From Cyanobacteriota bacterium (lineage in GTDB: Bacteria; Cyanobacteriota; Cyanobacteriia; SKYG9): DNA of 17,471 nt. The notes beneath the pieces are model-generated. The model ran no database searches. It had not been told where the DNA came from and was given only the letters and a program-made list of their open reading frames with translations. Positions 1 through 6,785 of the stretch are shown here, piece by piece. Positions within the stretch are counted from its first letter, which is position 1. The number at the start of each line of letters is the position of its first letter. The position numbers and the translations under genes were made by a program. The stretch is taken from contig JANWZG010000020.1 of assembly GCA_025054735.1 (NCBI GenBank), positions 1 to 17,471 on the forward strand. The letters run 5' to 3'.

Positions 1-959
1 AAAATTTCGCGTTCTTTTTGCTGAATCAGCTTCCGGAGTTGATTTAAGTCAGCCGTGATTTTTCGCTGAATGGTTGCAGACTCTGCATAGGATTGATGCA
101 ACTGGAAGAGTTGTTCTACATACCCTTGAATTTGACTCAGCGATTGTCGAGTGAATTTGCTACGATCGGCAGCTAGACTTTCCACACAGCGTTTATAAAA
201 ACGCCTGAGATAAAGTAAATCCTTGCGTCGTATGCTGCCAGAAGCAAGAATATCTCCAAATTGACGAGAATGTCTCCGAAATAACTCTACATTCGGTTGA
301 GGAATAACTTTATCTCTCAATTTCAGGCTTCTGGCTTCTGCTTCACCAAACAACTCGATAAAGTTATCTCGCACCTTGAGGTAGCGATCGTTCGCTTGCT
401 GAAAGGCATGTTCTGCATCCAGTGCAACTTTCAACTGATATTTATAACGCTCTATATCTCGCTGTAGATCTGCAACTTCCTGTGCTAGATTGTTAAGGCC
501 ATCCTCTTCTTTTCTAAGACGATCGTCAATAGTGTAAGCACCGACTTCAGCTTGTTTTTGCTCAATGTACTCTCGTAACTGTTTGCGTTCATCAGCACCG
601 GAGCCAACATAAATAACTGCTTCTTCCCCTAAAAAATCTGTCAGCTTGCTCCGCACAACCTCGATCGCTGCCTTCTTTTGAGACACGAATAGCACTTTTT
701 TGTTAAGCAATACCGCCGAGATCATGATCGCGACGATCGTAAAAGACTTCCCCGTACCCGGTGGTCCCTGAATGTAGGAAATTTCTTGCTGCCAAGCATT
801 GTACAGGGCATCCTTTTGCCGCTCCGATAGGGTTAAGGGCAAATACTTAACTGCTCGATCAATCTGTGAGCGATCAATAACATCATGCCTAAACTCAACT
901 GCCTGATCTTGCAAAATGCCCTTAAACAGCTTTTCTAAGGTTTGGTTTTGAAATGGCAT
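1..959 (-). CDS. SF1-type DNA/RNA helicase, N-terminal part (gene runs off the window's left edge)
   Basis: About 319 codons are open on the minus strand, from an ATG at 959-957 to the window edge. A Walker A motif, GPPGTGKS, lies at about residues 65-72. It is preceded by a Q-motif-like stretch (LTLSERQKDAL, about 43-53) and followed by LFVSQKKAAIEVV, as in the AAA_11/DNA2-NAM7 group of SF1 helicases. Residues from about 110 to the edge are charged and heptad-like, which suggests the long coiled-coil insertion common in this group; motifs II-VI would lie outside the window. The start is well fixed: a complete GGAGGTGA lies at 965-972, and the ATG follows directly on the TGA of the upstream gene, so the two are probably translationally coupled. 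Such helicases occur in phage-defence islands as well as in RNA/DNA metabolism. The helicase class is clear; a defence role is inferred from context. Confidence 0.85.
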   Translation of the reverse strand, partial: MPFQNQTLEKLFKGILQDQAVEFRHDVIDRSQIDRAVKYLPLTLSERQKDALYNAWQQEISYIQGPPGTGKSFTIVAIMISAVLLNKKVLFVSQKKAAIEVVRSKLTDFLGEEAVIYVGSGADERKQLREYIEQKQAEVGAYTIDDRLRKEEDGLNNLAQEVADLQRDIERYKYQLKVALDAEHAFQQANDRYLKVRDNFIELFGEAEARSLKLRDKVIPQPNVELFRRHSRQFGDILASGSIRRKDLLYLRRFYKRCVESLAADRSKFTRQSLSQIQGYVEQLFQLHQSYAESATIQRKITADLNQLRKLIQQKEREI

Positions 960-1727
960 TCAAGTCACCTCCGCGATCAGCTTCCGCAGAGCCGTGTAGG
1001 TTGACAATTGTCCTGGTAAATTTGCTACATAGAAGAATTGATGGTCATAGAACTTCAAACCTGCTTCCATAGACTTTTTTTGCAAACCGTCCAGCGCAAA
1101 CCTTTCTGTTGCAGGTTCAACTGCACTCAATTCAGAAATAGAAGCTTTCAGAGTTCGGAAAACTTCATTCCCTAGTGAACTTGTCATCACCTGCCCAGGT
1201 TCACGGTCAATCAGAGTTTGCAACTTTGTTTCTATCTCTTCCAAAATGTCTAGCTTCTTCGTATCCACTCCTGCACTTTGATCCAAGAACTCATCATAGT
1301 CTTCTTCATCTAGATCATCTTGCTCAAAAAGCAGCGTGATCAAGTCATAGTTGAGGCTAGCAGCATCCAAGTCAGGAATATATTCGTATGATTTGCCAGA
1401 TTCATCAGGTTCAACCTTAGCTAGACAATAAATCAAGGGTGCAGCGATGTATTTCTTAGTTTGCTTCTTCTGAAGACAACCGACTATTAAGCCATTTCCT
1501 AAAAAAAGTTGGCGATCGCTAGTCTTAGCAAGATAATTGTCAACACCCCGCAAATACTGAGCATCTTGAGTGCCGAAAGCACGGTAATAATGATGACTAG
1601 CCTTGGTTTTCCCATACAGCACATTTTCCATGCCCGTCCGCTGGCTAATCTTGCGACTCATCTCTTGCAGATACGCCAAATAGGCTTGCACAACATCACG
1701 GTTTTTCTCTGAAGGACGTGAAGGCAT
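960..1727 (-). CDS. 255-aa protein resembling the N-terminal module of SF1 helicases
   Basis: No catalytic motif is visible. The segment from about residues 73 to 100 (QLFLGNGLIVGCL, then KKYIAAPLIYC) resembles the module seen N-terminal to the ATPase core in large single-chain SF1 helicases of the DUF4011 type. A very acidic stretch (EQDDLDEEDYDEFLD) follows at about 135-149. The stop abuts the start of the helicase gene (TGAATG), and its last codons carry that gene's Shine-Dalgarno, so I infer a partner subunit of the helicase, in effect a split version of the single-chain protein. The upstream coiled-coil gene ends only 4 bases before this start, so all three form one transcription unit. 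The DUF4011 resemblance is from memory of the motif pattern and is moderate. Confidence 0.7.
   Translation of the reverse strand: MPSRPSEKNRDVVQAYLAYLQEMSRKISQRTGMENVLYGKTKASHHYYRAFGTQDAQYLRGVDNYLAKTSDRQLFLGNGLIVGCLQKKQTKKYIAAPLIYCLAKVEPDESGKSYEYIPDLDAASLNYDLITLLFEQDDLDEEDYDEFLDQSAGVDTKKLDILEEIETKLQTLIDREPGQVMTSSLGNEVFRTLKASISELSAVEPATERFALDGLQKKSMEAGLKFYDHQFFYVANLPGQLSTYTALRKLIAEVT
965..972 (-). promoter_or_regulatory. Full Shine-Dalgarno for the SF1 helicase gene
   Basis: On the minus strand this reads GGAGGTGA, complementary to the 16S anti-Shine-Dalgarno, inside the end of the upstream gene and 5 bases before the helicase ATG. It shows that the helicase is an independently started protein and not the tail of a gene interrupted by a recent stop codon. 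Confidence 0.8.
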
Positions 1728-1731
1728 AGGA

Positions 1732-2067
1732 TTAAAAATTGATCGACTCTTCCAAGCTATTTTTCAACGCCTCTAGTTTATTGGCAACCAATTGAAGCTG
1801 TTTTACTTGCATCTCGCCACTGCTATACAGGGTCTCGCAAACTTTATCGCTCGACTTGCTTTGAGCATCTAGCCATTCAGATAGTTTCTGCTCTAGGGCT
1901 TGATTCCGCTGTACAAGTCGCTCGATTTGCTTAGAAATATTCGCACTCGCATCAGCTTGCTTTTTGGTATTTGCATTCAAGCTAGTCTGGGTTTGAAACA
2001 GAAGCACAGCAAGAGTAATGGTTGAAATTGCTGATATGGCAGAAAATACTGCCAAGATGATTTCCAT
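1732..2067 (-). CDS. Small membrane-anchored coiled-coil protein (111 aa), first gene of the helicase operon
   Basis: With the start at 2067 the product begins MEIILAVFSAISAISTITLA, a single hydrophobic segment at about residues 3-24 that should anchor it in the membrane. The rest (about 25-111) is polar, rich in Q, K, E, L and A, and heptad-like, so a coiled coil is likely. An upstream in-frame ATG at 2133 exists, but this start has AGGA about 9 bases ahead of it and places the membrane segment at the N-terminus; the upstream extension overlaps a possible promoter. The next gene begins 4 bases after the stop. No family is recognised. By position it may tether or sense for the helicase pair, which is inference only. 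Confidence 0.7.
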   Translation of the reverse strand: MEIILAVFSAISAISTITLAVLLFQTQTSLNANTKKQADASANISKQIERLVQRNQALEQKLSEWLDAQSKSSDKVCETLYSSGEMQVKQLQLVANKLEALKNSLEESINF

Positions 2068-2097
2068 GCTGTTGTTTCCTCGTACACACTGATTACT

Positions 2098-2126
2098 GAT
2101 GTAGCATAGATCGAAGCTATTGACAA
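2098..2126 (-). promoter_or_regulatory. Possible promoter of the three-gene helicase operon
   Basis: On the minus strand TTGTCA (2126-2121) and TACATC (2103-2098) are 17 bases apart, about 31 bases before the chosen start. The -35 is good and the -10 weak. Offered only because it would rule out the longer start at 2133. Confidence 0.25.
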
Positions 2127-2170
2127 ATTTCATCTATGAATTAAGAGTTGGAAATCTTGGAGGTGACCCC

Positions 2171-2245
2171 ATGACCACTACCTACCCACCCTCAAAAGCC
2201 ATATCAACGCCTGTATGTGAACTAAATACGGGGTTTTGGAGGTGA
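2171..2245 (+). other. 24-codon ORF with an excellent Shine-Dalgarno (probable gene stump)
   Basis: ATG at 2171 follows TTGGAGGTGA (2156-2165) and encodes 24 residues ending GFWR. The stop overlaps an identical TTGGAGGTGA (2236-2245) that serves the next small ORF. The product is not recognised. The paired ribosome sites suggest the remains of a two-gene unit whose coding parts are mostly lost; a leader peptide is the alternative. Confidence 0.3.
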
Positions 2246-2248
2246 GTG

Positions 2249-2347
2249 ATGGATGTTGAACAAGCTGTATTGGAAAAACTGGGAACATTGCCGATCATTA
2301 TGCTGGAGAATACTGTGTCTGTTCTGACGGAGATAACCATTGACTAA
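2249..2347 (+). pseudogene. Remnant of a DUF2281-type antitoxin gene
   Basis: A 32-codon ORF starts 3 bases after a strong Shine-Dalgarno. Its first 15 residues (MDVEQAVLEKLGTLP) match the usual beginning of cyanobacterial DUF2281 antitoxins, which start with a V/I-EQAVLEKL-x-x-LP pattern and normally run to about 65-80 residues, next to a PIN-domain (VapC-type) toxin. After LP the likeness stops, no other frame restores it, and no toxin gene follows. I read it as a truncated toxin-antitoxin remnant. The family match rests on a short stretch. Confidence 0.45.
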
Positions 2348-2361
2348 AGGGGAATAAACGG

Positions 2362-2817
2362 ATGGCACTTAGGGTTTATATCGAGGAGGACAAGGCACCT
2401 CTCTTTAGGGCATTAAAAGCCTCTGATGGCGAAGCCGGGGTATTTCAAACCCACGGTGATATTTTGACCTTTGCAGCCGTGCTGGGCTTTAAGCGCCAAC
2501 GGCGTAAAAAACTGGGTAAACGCTCCACCAAAAACCCCGATCCAGTTCTTCAAGATCAATTCCGCGATCCCCACATCATCAATCTTATCGCTGTGTTAGC
2601 TACAGGTGATCCTAAGATTCTCGCCACAAACGAAGAGTGCGATAAACAGCGCATTACCATTTTTGAAGAGTATGCCAACGGCGGGCTAGAAATTCTCCAA
2701 GATGAATTGAAGGGAGTCGTCAATTACCTAGACAAACTATTGCTGATATTAAGCCAAGAGCGAGATTCACCTAGCAGCTTGGAGGAAGAGGAATTTGACC
2801 TGACCAGTTTTCTATGA
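2362..2817 (+). CDS. Dnd system-associated protein 4 family (DNA phosphorothioation-associated), orphan
   Basis: 151 aa. The pattern fits Dnd-associated protein 4: an N-terminal stretch about short-chain proteins, ILTFAAVLGFKR at about 34-45, a central helix HIINLIAVLATGDPKIL at 71-87, and the signature IFEEYANGGLEIL at about 100-112. The family is found in or near DNA phosphorothioation (Dnd) and related defence clusters, and its biochemical role is not settled. The start has AGGGGA about 8 bases upstream. No dndA-E or restriction partner is in the window, so this is an orphan; whatever followed it appears lost, since only a short stump begins at its stop codon. It may be a relic or act with genes elsewhere. 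The family call is from recalled motif pattern. Confidence 0.65.
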   Translation: MALRVYIEEDKAPLFRALKASDGEAGVFQTHGDILTFAAVLGFKRQRRKKLGKRSTKNPDPVLQDQFRDPHIINLIAVLATGDPKILATNEECDKQRITIFEEYANGGLEILQDELKGVVNYLDKLLLILSQERDSPSSLEEEEFDLTSFL

Positions 2818-2888
2818 AGATTGTGCGAGTGGGATTTTGCCAACTTGGCTCTTTGATAGCTCACGTAGGGGAAGGTTATGTCCTATAA
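2814..2888 (+). other. 24-codon ORF overlapping the Dnd-associated gene by ATGA (probable truncated next gene)
   Basis: The ATG at 2814-2816 overlaps the TGA of the preceding gene, a typical operon junction. The 24 residues (starting MKIVRVGFCQLG) end at a TAA at 2886-2888, inside the first codons of the next gene. It is too short to be a known Dnd protein and I do not recognise it. The overlap suggests it is the first codons of a lost operon partner, cut where a different gene was joined. Confidence 0.3.
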
Positions 2889-3529
2889 AGATTTCACGTT
2901 AGAACACATTAGCCAGATTTTTGCTATTTCTATCCGCAGCAACTTTTGCTATTTCTATCCGCAGCAACTTAGATGTGTTCTCTGCCCAGAAGCGACATGT
3001 GCAGCTTCGGGAAGATTTTGCCAACTATATTGACTACAACACAGCATTAGCATTAGCGATTAATACTGAAAAAGCTAGATCAGAGCTGATTATTGCACCG
3101 ATTTTAGTCGAGTTAAGGCGGCTAACGGGCGATCGCATTAGTCTGTTTTCTGGCAGTGAGTTTAACGTGGATGCAACGCAGGGGTTGACTGGATTTTGCG
3201 ACTTTCTCATCAGCCGATCTAGCCAGCAGCTTTATATTGAAGCTCCTGTCGCCATTATCGTTGAAGCCAAAAATGAAAATATTAAAGGTGGGTTGGCGCA
3301 ATGTTTAGCGACTATGATTGCTGCTCGAATGTTTAATGAGCAGAAGGGGAATGACATTGAAACCATTTATGGCGCTGTCACGATCGGCAATCAATGGAAA
3401 TTCATGAAACTAGACGCGGCGATCGCGTTCATCAACAATAAGGACTTCTACATCGACCAGTTATCCGATATTATGGGCATTCTGCTATCGATAGTTGAGG
3501 ATAACCCCTCCCTAGTCACGGTTAGCTAA
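2878..3529 (+). pseudogene. PD-(D/E)XK-like conserved cyanobacterial protein, frameshifted by a 25-bp duplication
   Basis: The natural start is the ATG at 2878, with AGGGGAAGG just upstream; it encodes MSYKDFTLE, the usual beginning of a conserved cyanobacterial family of about 200 residues. A 25-bp tandem duplication at about 2919-2968 shifts the frame, and the reading from 2878 now ends at a TGA at 3031-3033 after 51 residues. Removing one copy restores a continuous 208-aa protein. The downstream frame is intact and shows the family core INTEKARSELIIAPIL, then GFCDFLIS, and IVEAKNENIKGGLAQC, where the D and the E-A-K fit a PD-(D/E)XK nuclease-fold active site. The open frame from a TTG at 2921 lies inside the duplication and is not a natural start. 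Function is unknown; nuclease activity is inferred from the motif only. Confidence 0.75.
2919..2968 (+). repeat. 25-bp perfect tandem duplication
   Basis: The unit TTTTGCTATTTCTATCCGCA + GCAAC occurs at 2919-2943 and again at 2944-2968; identity at this period runs from 2919 to 2970. Because 25 is not a multiple of 3 it breaks the gene that contains it. The copies are identical, so the event is recent or the locus is slippage-prone. Confidence 0.95.
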
Positions 3530-3580
3530 TATCAAGCGCAGCGGAGATCACCACAAACTATTCTGGGGTTTTGCAGCAGG

Positions 3581-5863
3581 CTAAGAGAGGGATTGATAGT
3601 AAGCGGCAAGGGCTGTTTCGGCACATTGCTTGAGGCTAACCTTGTCAGCAGGGCTAAGGCGTTTCCACAGCATAGGATTGAATTTAAGTTGGGTCAATTC
3701 CTTCAGGCGTAGGACAAATTTGCGCCGCTCAAACTTCTCAAAGGGATGGGCCAGCATAATGGCTTCAATTTCCCGATCGCTCAACTCTGCAACCCTCTCC
3801 ATGCGGCTGCCTGTTTTTTCTACAGCTAACCCAGCTTGTAGACGTTTTAGGTAAAAGTCTCGAAAGAAGCTAACCAACTCAGGGATGGCAACCTTGCCAC
3901 TATCATCAGCCAGTTCTAGCAAGCCCAATAGCAGTACGGGCTTATAGGAATAGCGCATATCCATCTCTGTAACAAATTCGATGAATTTATCCTTAATGTT
4001 ATCCTTCGTAACAGCAGTCAGCTTGAACTGCTGACGAATCTCCTCTAGACGATCTTTCCTAAAGTAGTAGTAAGTTTGGCTGCCCACTGGGATAGTATGA
4101 TCTGGAATTAATCGTCCTGTTTTCACCCAGTTTTTCACGACATTATCACTAACCCCTAATTCAGCCTCCAGTTCACGAGTCTGATACATATCCTTGACTT
4201 CATCTTGCCAACGAAAGATGTCGATCGCCTCATACTTATCAACCCAGAGATGCAGCCCTAGAACCGCTGTTGGCTTTTCTCCTCTTGCATAAGTGGCTTC
4301 CTCCTCTGTCAGAAGCTCAGAGGGAGCAGCAACCAGACCTCCAGGCCGATAGCGAGGATTTTTGAACAGACGATGAGTGTTAAGCGCCTGGTTATAGCGA
4401 CTAGTATTATCAATGAAGTCGAAAACAAGCAGATATTCTTTACCTGGAGCTGTACGAGTGCCCCGTCCCAATTGCTGGACATACACTACTTTACTGAGGG
4501 TTGGACGCGCCATTAACAAGACTTCTGTTTCAGGTGAGTCCCAGCCTTCATTGAGAATGTCACAGGCACAGAGGACGTGAATTTTGCCCGATCGATAGTC
4601 TGCTAAAATTTGGTCTTTTTGCTTATCGGACATCCGCCCAGAAACATGAGCGGCTGCCACATTGTTCTGCTGAAACAACTCTGCCATTCGCTCAGCATGA
4701 TTCACATCAATGCAAAAGCAAACAGCTCGTTTCCCAGAAGCATGATTAATATAGGTCTCTACAATCAGGCGATCGCGATCAGGCACTTGCAACGCTTTAC
4801 CGAGGTCGCTACTGCGATAATCAACCCCATTAAATCGAACCTTTGTCAAATCCACATTGGTTTTGACCCGAATACAGCGAATGGGCACTAGCAATCTCCG
4901 CTGTATGGCTTCTTCCAGTTCAAGACGATGTGCACAGTTCTGAAAAATTTCTATCAGCGATTGTCCATCGTAACGTTCTGGAGTTGCAGTTAATCCAAGA
5001 ATAAACTTTGCACGAAAATGACTGATCACCTTGCGATAGGTTTCTGCGGCAGCATGGTGGCTTTCATCAATGATGATGTATCCAAATTCACGTTCATCAA
5101 ACTGATCCAAGGCATTTGCAATCGCCTGAATCGTAGACAATACAACCTGTGTATCTGGCTTGCCTGTTTTCTTTTGAAAAATTGCTGTAGTTGCATCAGG
5201 CCAAAGCTCTAAAAACCGCTCCTGAGTTTGAGTAACTAACGGTTTTCGATGCGCTAAGTAGAGTGTTCTCAGTCCCAAACGGTGAGCATCAGAGATAGCA
5301 ATGTGCGTCTTCCCAGTTCCCGTTGCATGAGTGAGCAGAGTAATTGTCTTCCCTTGACTGCGTAACTCTTCCAATTGCTTCAAAGCATCCACCTGGTGTT
5401 CCTTCAGGGAAATCTCGCCAGCCTCCTGCTTGGGAAGAAAACCATCAAGTGTTCCCTGTGTAATTTCTCGTTCCAGAAATAGTAGAAGCTGTTCCTGAAT
5501 GCGCTCCCGCTCCGCGTCCAGTTGAACATCAGTCCAGCGATAAACCTTCCAACCCTGATAAACTAAGCTATTCTGTCGTAGTAGCTGGTCACGGTAGGCT
5601 TGAGGATTGACCATCGCACCATCAGGAGCGTGCCACACCTCGCCATCAATCTCGAAGGCATACTTACCAAGACGGGAGATGAAGGCAAAGTCAATAAACC
5701 GTCCTCTGTCATAAATATCTTTCACAGGATATTGGGGAAGCAGTAGTTGCGCCCTCTCAAACCCCAGCACTTCCTGAAAAATTTCGACAAACAAATCTTC
5801 GCTGGAACTGCTTTCCATCGATCGCTCTTGATTGACAGGTGAAGGAGATGCAGGAAGACTCAT
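3581..5863 (-). CDS. Nuclease (VSR/DUF559-like) - SF2 helicase - HTH fusion, defence-type
   Basis: 760 aa. Residues about 20-135 form a VSR/DUF559-like PD-(D/E)XK domain: FIDF (D58), FEIDGEVWH (E71, D73, H78), then a basic RDQLLRQ and GWKVYRW. Residues about 150-500 are an SF2 helicase of the type III restriction/UvrB group: ATGTGKTH (180-187), DESHH (266-270), TATPER (292-297) and QLGRGTR (464-470). Residues about 561-611 look like a MerR/excisionase-type helix-turn-helix (TRELEAELGVSDNVVKNWVK). The C-terminal 140 residues contain YSYKPVLLLGLLEL, a module I have seen in restriction-like proteins but cannot name. An Xre regulator lies 28 bases upstream on the same strand. All visible catalytic residues are intact. 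Probably a DNA-cleaving defence or mobile-element restriction protein. The ATG at 5863 has a poor ribosome site; 5818 is an alternative. Confidence 0.85.
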   Translation of the reverse strand: MSLPASPSPVNQERSMESSSSEDLFVEIFQEVLGFERAQLLLPQYPVKDIYDRGRFIDFAFISRLGKYAFEIDGEVWHAPDGAMVNPQAYRDQLLRQNSLVYQGWKVYRWTDVQLDAERERIQEQLLLFLEREITQGTLDGFLPKQEAGEISLKEHQVDALKQLEELRSQGKTITLLTHATGTGKTHIAISDAHRLGLRTLYLAHRKPLVTQTQERFLELWPDATTAIFQKKTGKPDTQVVLSTIQAIANALDQFDEREFGYIIIDESHHAAAETYRKVISHFRAKFILGLTATPERYDGQSLIEIFQNCAHRLELEEAIQRRLLVPIRCIRVKTNVDLTKVRFNGVDYRSSDLGKALQVPDRDRLIVETYINHASGKRAVCFCIDVNHAERMAELFQQNNVAAAHVSGRMSDKQKDQILADYRSGKIHVLCACDILNEGWDSPETEVLLMARPTLSKVVYVQQLGRGTRTAPGKEYLLVFDFIDNTSRYNQALNTHRLFKNPRYRPGGLVAAPSELLTEEEATYARGEKPTAVLGLHLWVDKYEAIDIFRWQDEVKDMYQTRELEAELGVSDNVVKNWVKTGRLIPDHTIPVGSQTYYYFRKDRLEEIRQQFKLTAVTKDNIKDKFIEFVTEMDMRYSYKPVLLLGLLELADDSGKVAIPELVSFFRDFYLKRLQAGLAVEKTGSRMERVAELSDREIEAIMLAHPFEKFERRKFVLRLKELTQLKFNPMLWKRLSPADKVSLKQCAETALAAYYQSLS

Positions 5864-5891
5864 ATTGGCAGTGAATAAAGTCTATTGTTTA

Positions 5892-6128
5892 TCATTCCCT
5901 TTCTGAACTAAAGTCATCAGGCAATTCCTTAAGCGTCACCCCCAAAGCGTCACAAAGAGCTTTCATTTGAGGAACAGTCAGACTAGCCGCACCAATTCCC
6001 CGTTCCCAATTGCTAATTGTTTTGCTGCTGACACCAATCAGTCGTGATAACCCCTCCTGAGATAAGCCGACTCGCTCTCTTAGCTCTCTCAAAGTTGGTT
6101 GCTGCTCTGGACTGGGTGAGATTTGCAT
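5892..6128 (-). CDS. Xre-family helix-turn-helix regulator (78 aa)
   Basis: A single Cro/C1-type HTH domain fills residues about 11-70: LRELRERVGLSQEGLSRLIG, then VSSKTISNWERG as recognition region and MKALCDALGVTLKEL. The length fits a one-domain transcription factor. It is followed after 28 bases by the nuclease-helicase gene, so it probably controls both genes. A 26-bp palindrome lies 33-58 bases upstream of its start and is the obvious operator for autoregulation. GAGGA is about 11 bases before the ATG. Regulator-plus-effector pairs of this kind are common in defence units, where they hold the toxic effector in check. It has no toxin-like partner other than the helicase. Confidence 0.88.
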   Translation of the reverse strand: MQISPSPEQQPTLRELRERVGLSQEGLSRLIGVSSKTISNWERGIGAASLTVPQMKALCDALGVTLKELPDDFSSERE

Positions 6129-6160
6129 TCCTGGACGTTTCCTCTAATCGCTTGACAATC

Positions 6161-6186
6161 AGAATGATTTTCTAGAAAATTATTCT
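6161..6186 (+). promoter_or_regulatory. 26-bp near-perfect palindrome, probable Xre operator
   Basis: AGAATGATTTTCT at 6161-6173 faces AGAAAATTATTCT at 6174-6186. The arms are reverse complements except for one position, and the central ATTTTCTAGAAAAT is perfect. It sits just upstream of the Xre gene and resembles a dimeric HTH-protein operator. TTGACA at 6152-6157 just to its left is a possible -35 on the plus strand, so the site could also affect rightward transcription. Confidence 0.65.
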
Positions 6187-6303
6187 TGTAAGGCTTTTGA
6201 GTGGGACGCAACTGTGCGTTCCAACAGACGCTATTTTTCCAGTAGGCACTATTGCTAGTGTCTCATCCGGTTTTGCCTCTATTCAAGCATTTCAACAGAT
6301 CTT

Positions 6304-6552
6304 ATGAGTTATCTTAATGTCTGGGCAGTGGTGCGTCTACTGCCCAGTATGCAGCGTGTTGTAATCAGCCGTTTTCGTCGCCGGGGTGATGCAGAGAAGT
6401 ATGCATTAATTTTGCGGCGATCCTTTCAGAATGCTAATTTCGTGATCGTGTTTGACCCGCCATCCAGTGAGCTAAAATTAGCCGTCCATTCCAAAAAACT
6501 GGAAAAATTTGGCACGTCTTCGTCATCAGCCAAAATAGAGCCAAGAGACTGA
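6304..6552 (+). CDS. Small conserved cyanobacterial protein of unknown function (82 aa)
   Basis: The sequence begins MSYLNVWAVVRLLPSMQRVV and continues with ISRFRRRGDAEKYALILRRS and NANFVIVFDPP. This looks like a small alpha/beta protein in which strand, basic loop, helix (RRGDAEKYALILRR) and strand (FVIVFD) alternate, as in SPOR-like folds. I recall similar short proteins in cyanobacteria with the same RFRRR-DAE core, without an assigned role. The last 20 residues are low-complexity and may be variable. No strong Shine-Dalgarno precedes the ATG, common in cyanobacteria. It stands alone on the plus strand between the Xre operator and the insertion sequence. SPOR-like folding is only a guess. 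Confidence 0.6.
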   Translation: MSYLNVWAVVRLLPSMQRVVISRFRRRGDAEKYALILRRSFQNANFVIVFDPPSSELKLAVHSKKLEKFGTSSSSAKIEPRD

Positions 6553-6767
6553 ATCCGTGGTTGGTTGGGTATTTTACGTCGTTTTCGTAGGCTTTCTCCA
6601 GTAATTCGTCTGGGATCTTCTAACAACGAAACACCCAGTAAGAGACTTCATCCCCTTCTTTTATCGGTGGTTTTGTGTCTGAAAGATAGGGTTTTGCTAT
6701 TGCTGCTCAGTTGGGCCACATCTATCCAAGAAACTCAACTGCTGCCGCAACTGGTCTTTTTAATTCC
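6553..6767 (+). other. Non-coding stretch between the 82-aa gene and the IS
   Basis: I see no supported gene on either strand; an open frame from a TTG at 6565 runs into the IS end and is not convincing. The lost 3' part of the ATPase gene is not found here. TAAGAGACT at 6639 and AAGAGACTG at 6543 resemble the outer end of the IS inverted repeat. Confidence 0.5.
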
Positions 6768-6785
6768 TAAGAGACTGTTTGTAAA
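6768..6785 (+). repeat. Left terminal inverted repeat of the IS
   Basis: TAAGAGACTGTTTGTAAA, an 18-bp exact match to the reverse complement of 7699-7716; the first two bases may belong to the TA target duplication. Confidence 0.85.

Noticed and set aside
960..1727. The 255-aa gene and the helicase as one gene broken by a stop codon
   Set aside because: A perfect GGAGGTGA correctly spaced from the next ATG argues for two designed, coupled genes rather than a recent nonsense mutation.
2068..2133. 22-codon extension of the coiled-coil protein
   Set aside because: The inner ATG has an AGGA site, and it puts the membrane segment at the N-terminus; the extension covers a possible promoter.
2921..2970. 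TTG start at 2921 as true start of the 202-codon frame
   Set aside because: The start lies inside the 25-bp duplication; the restored frame begins at the well-supported ATG at 2878.
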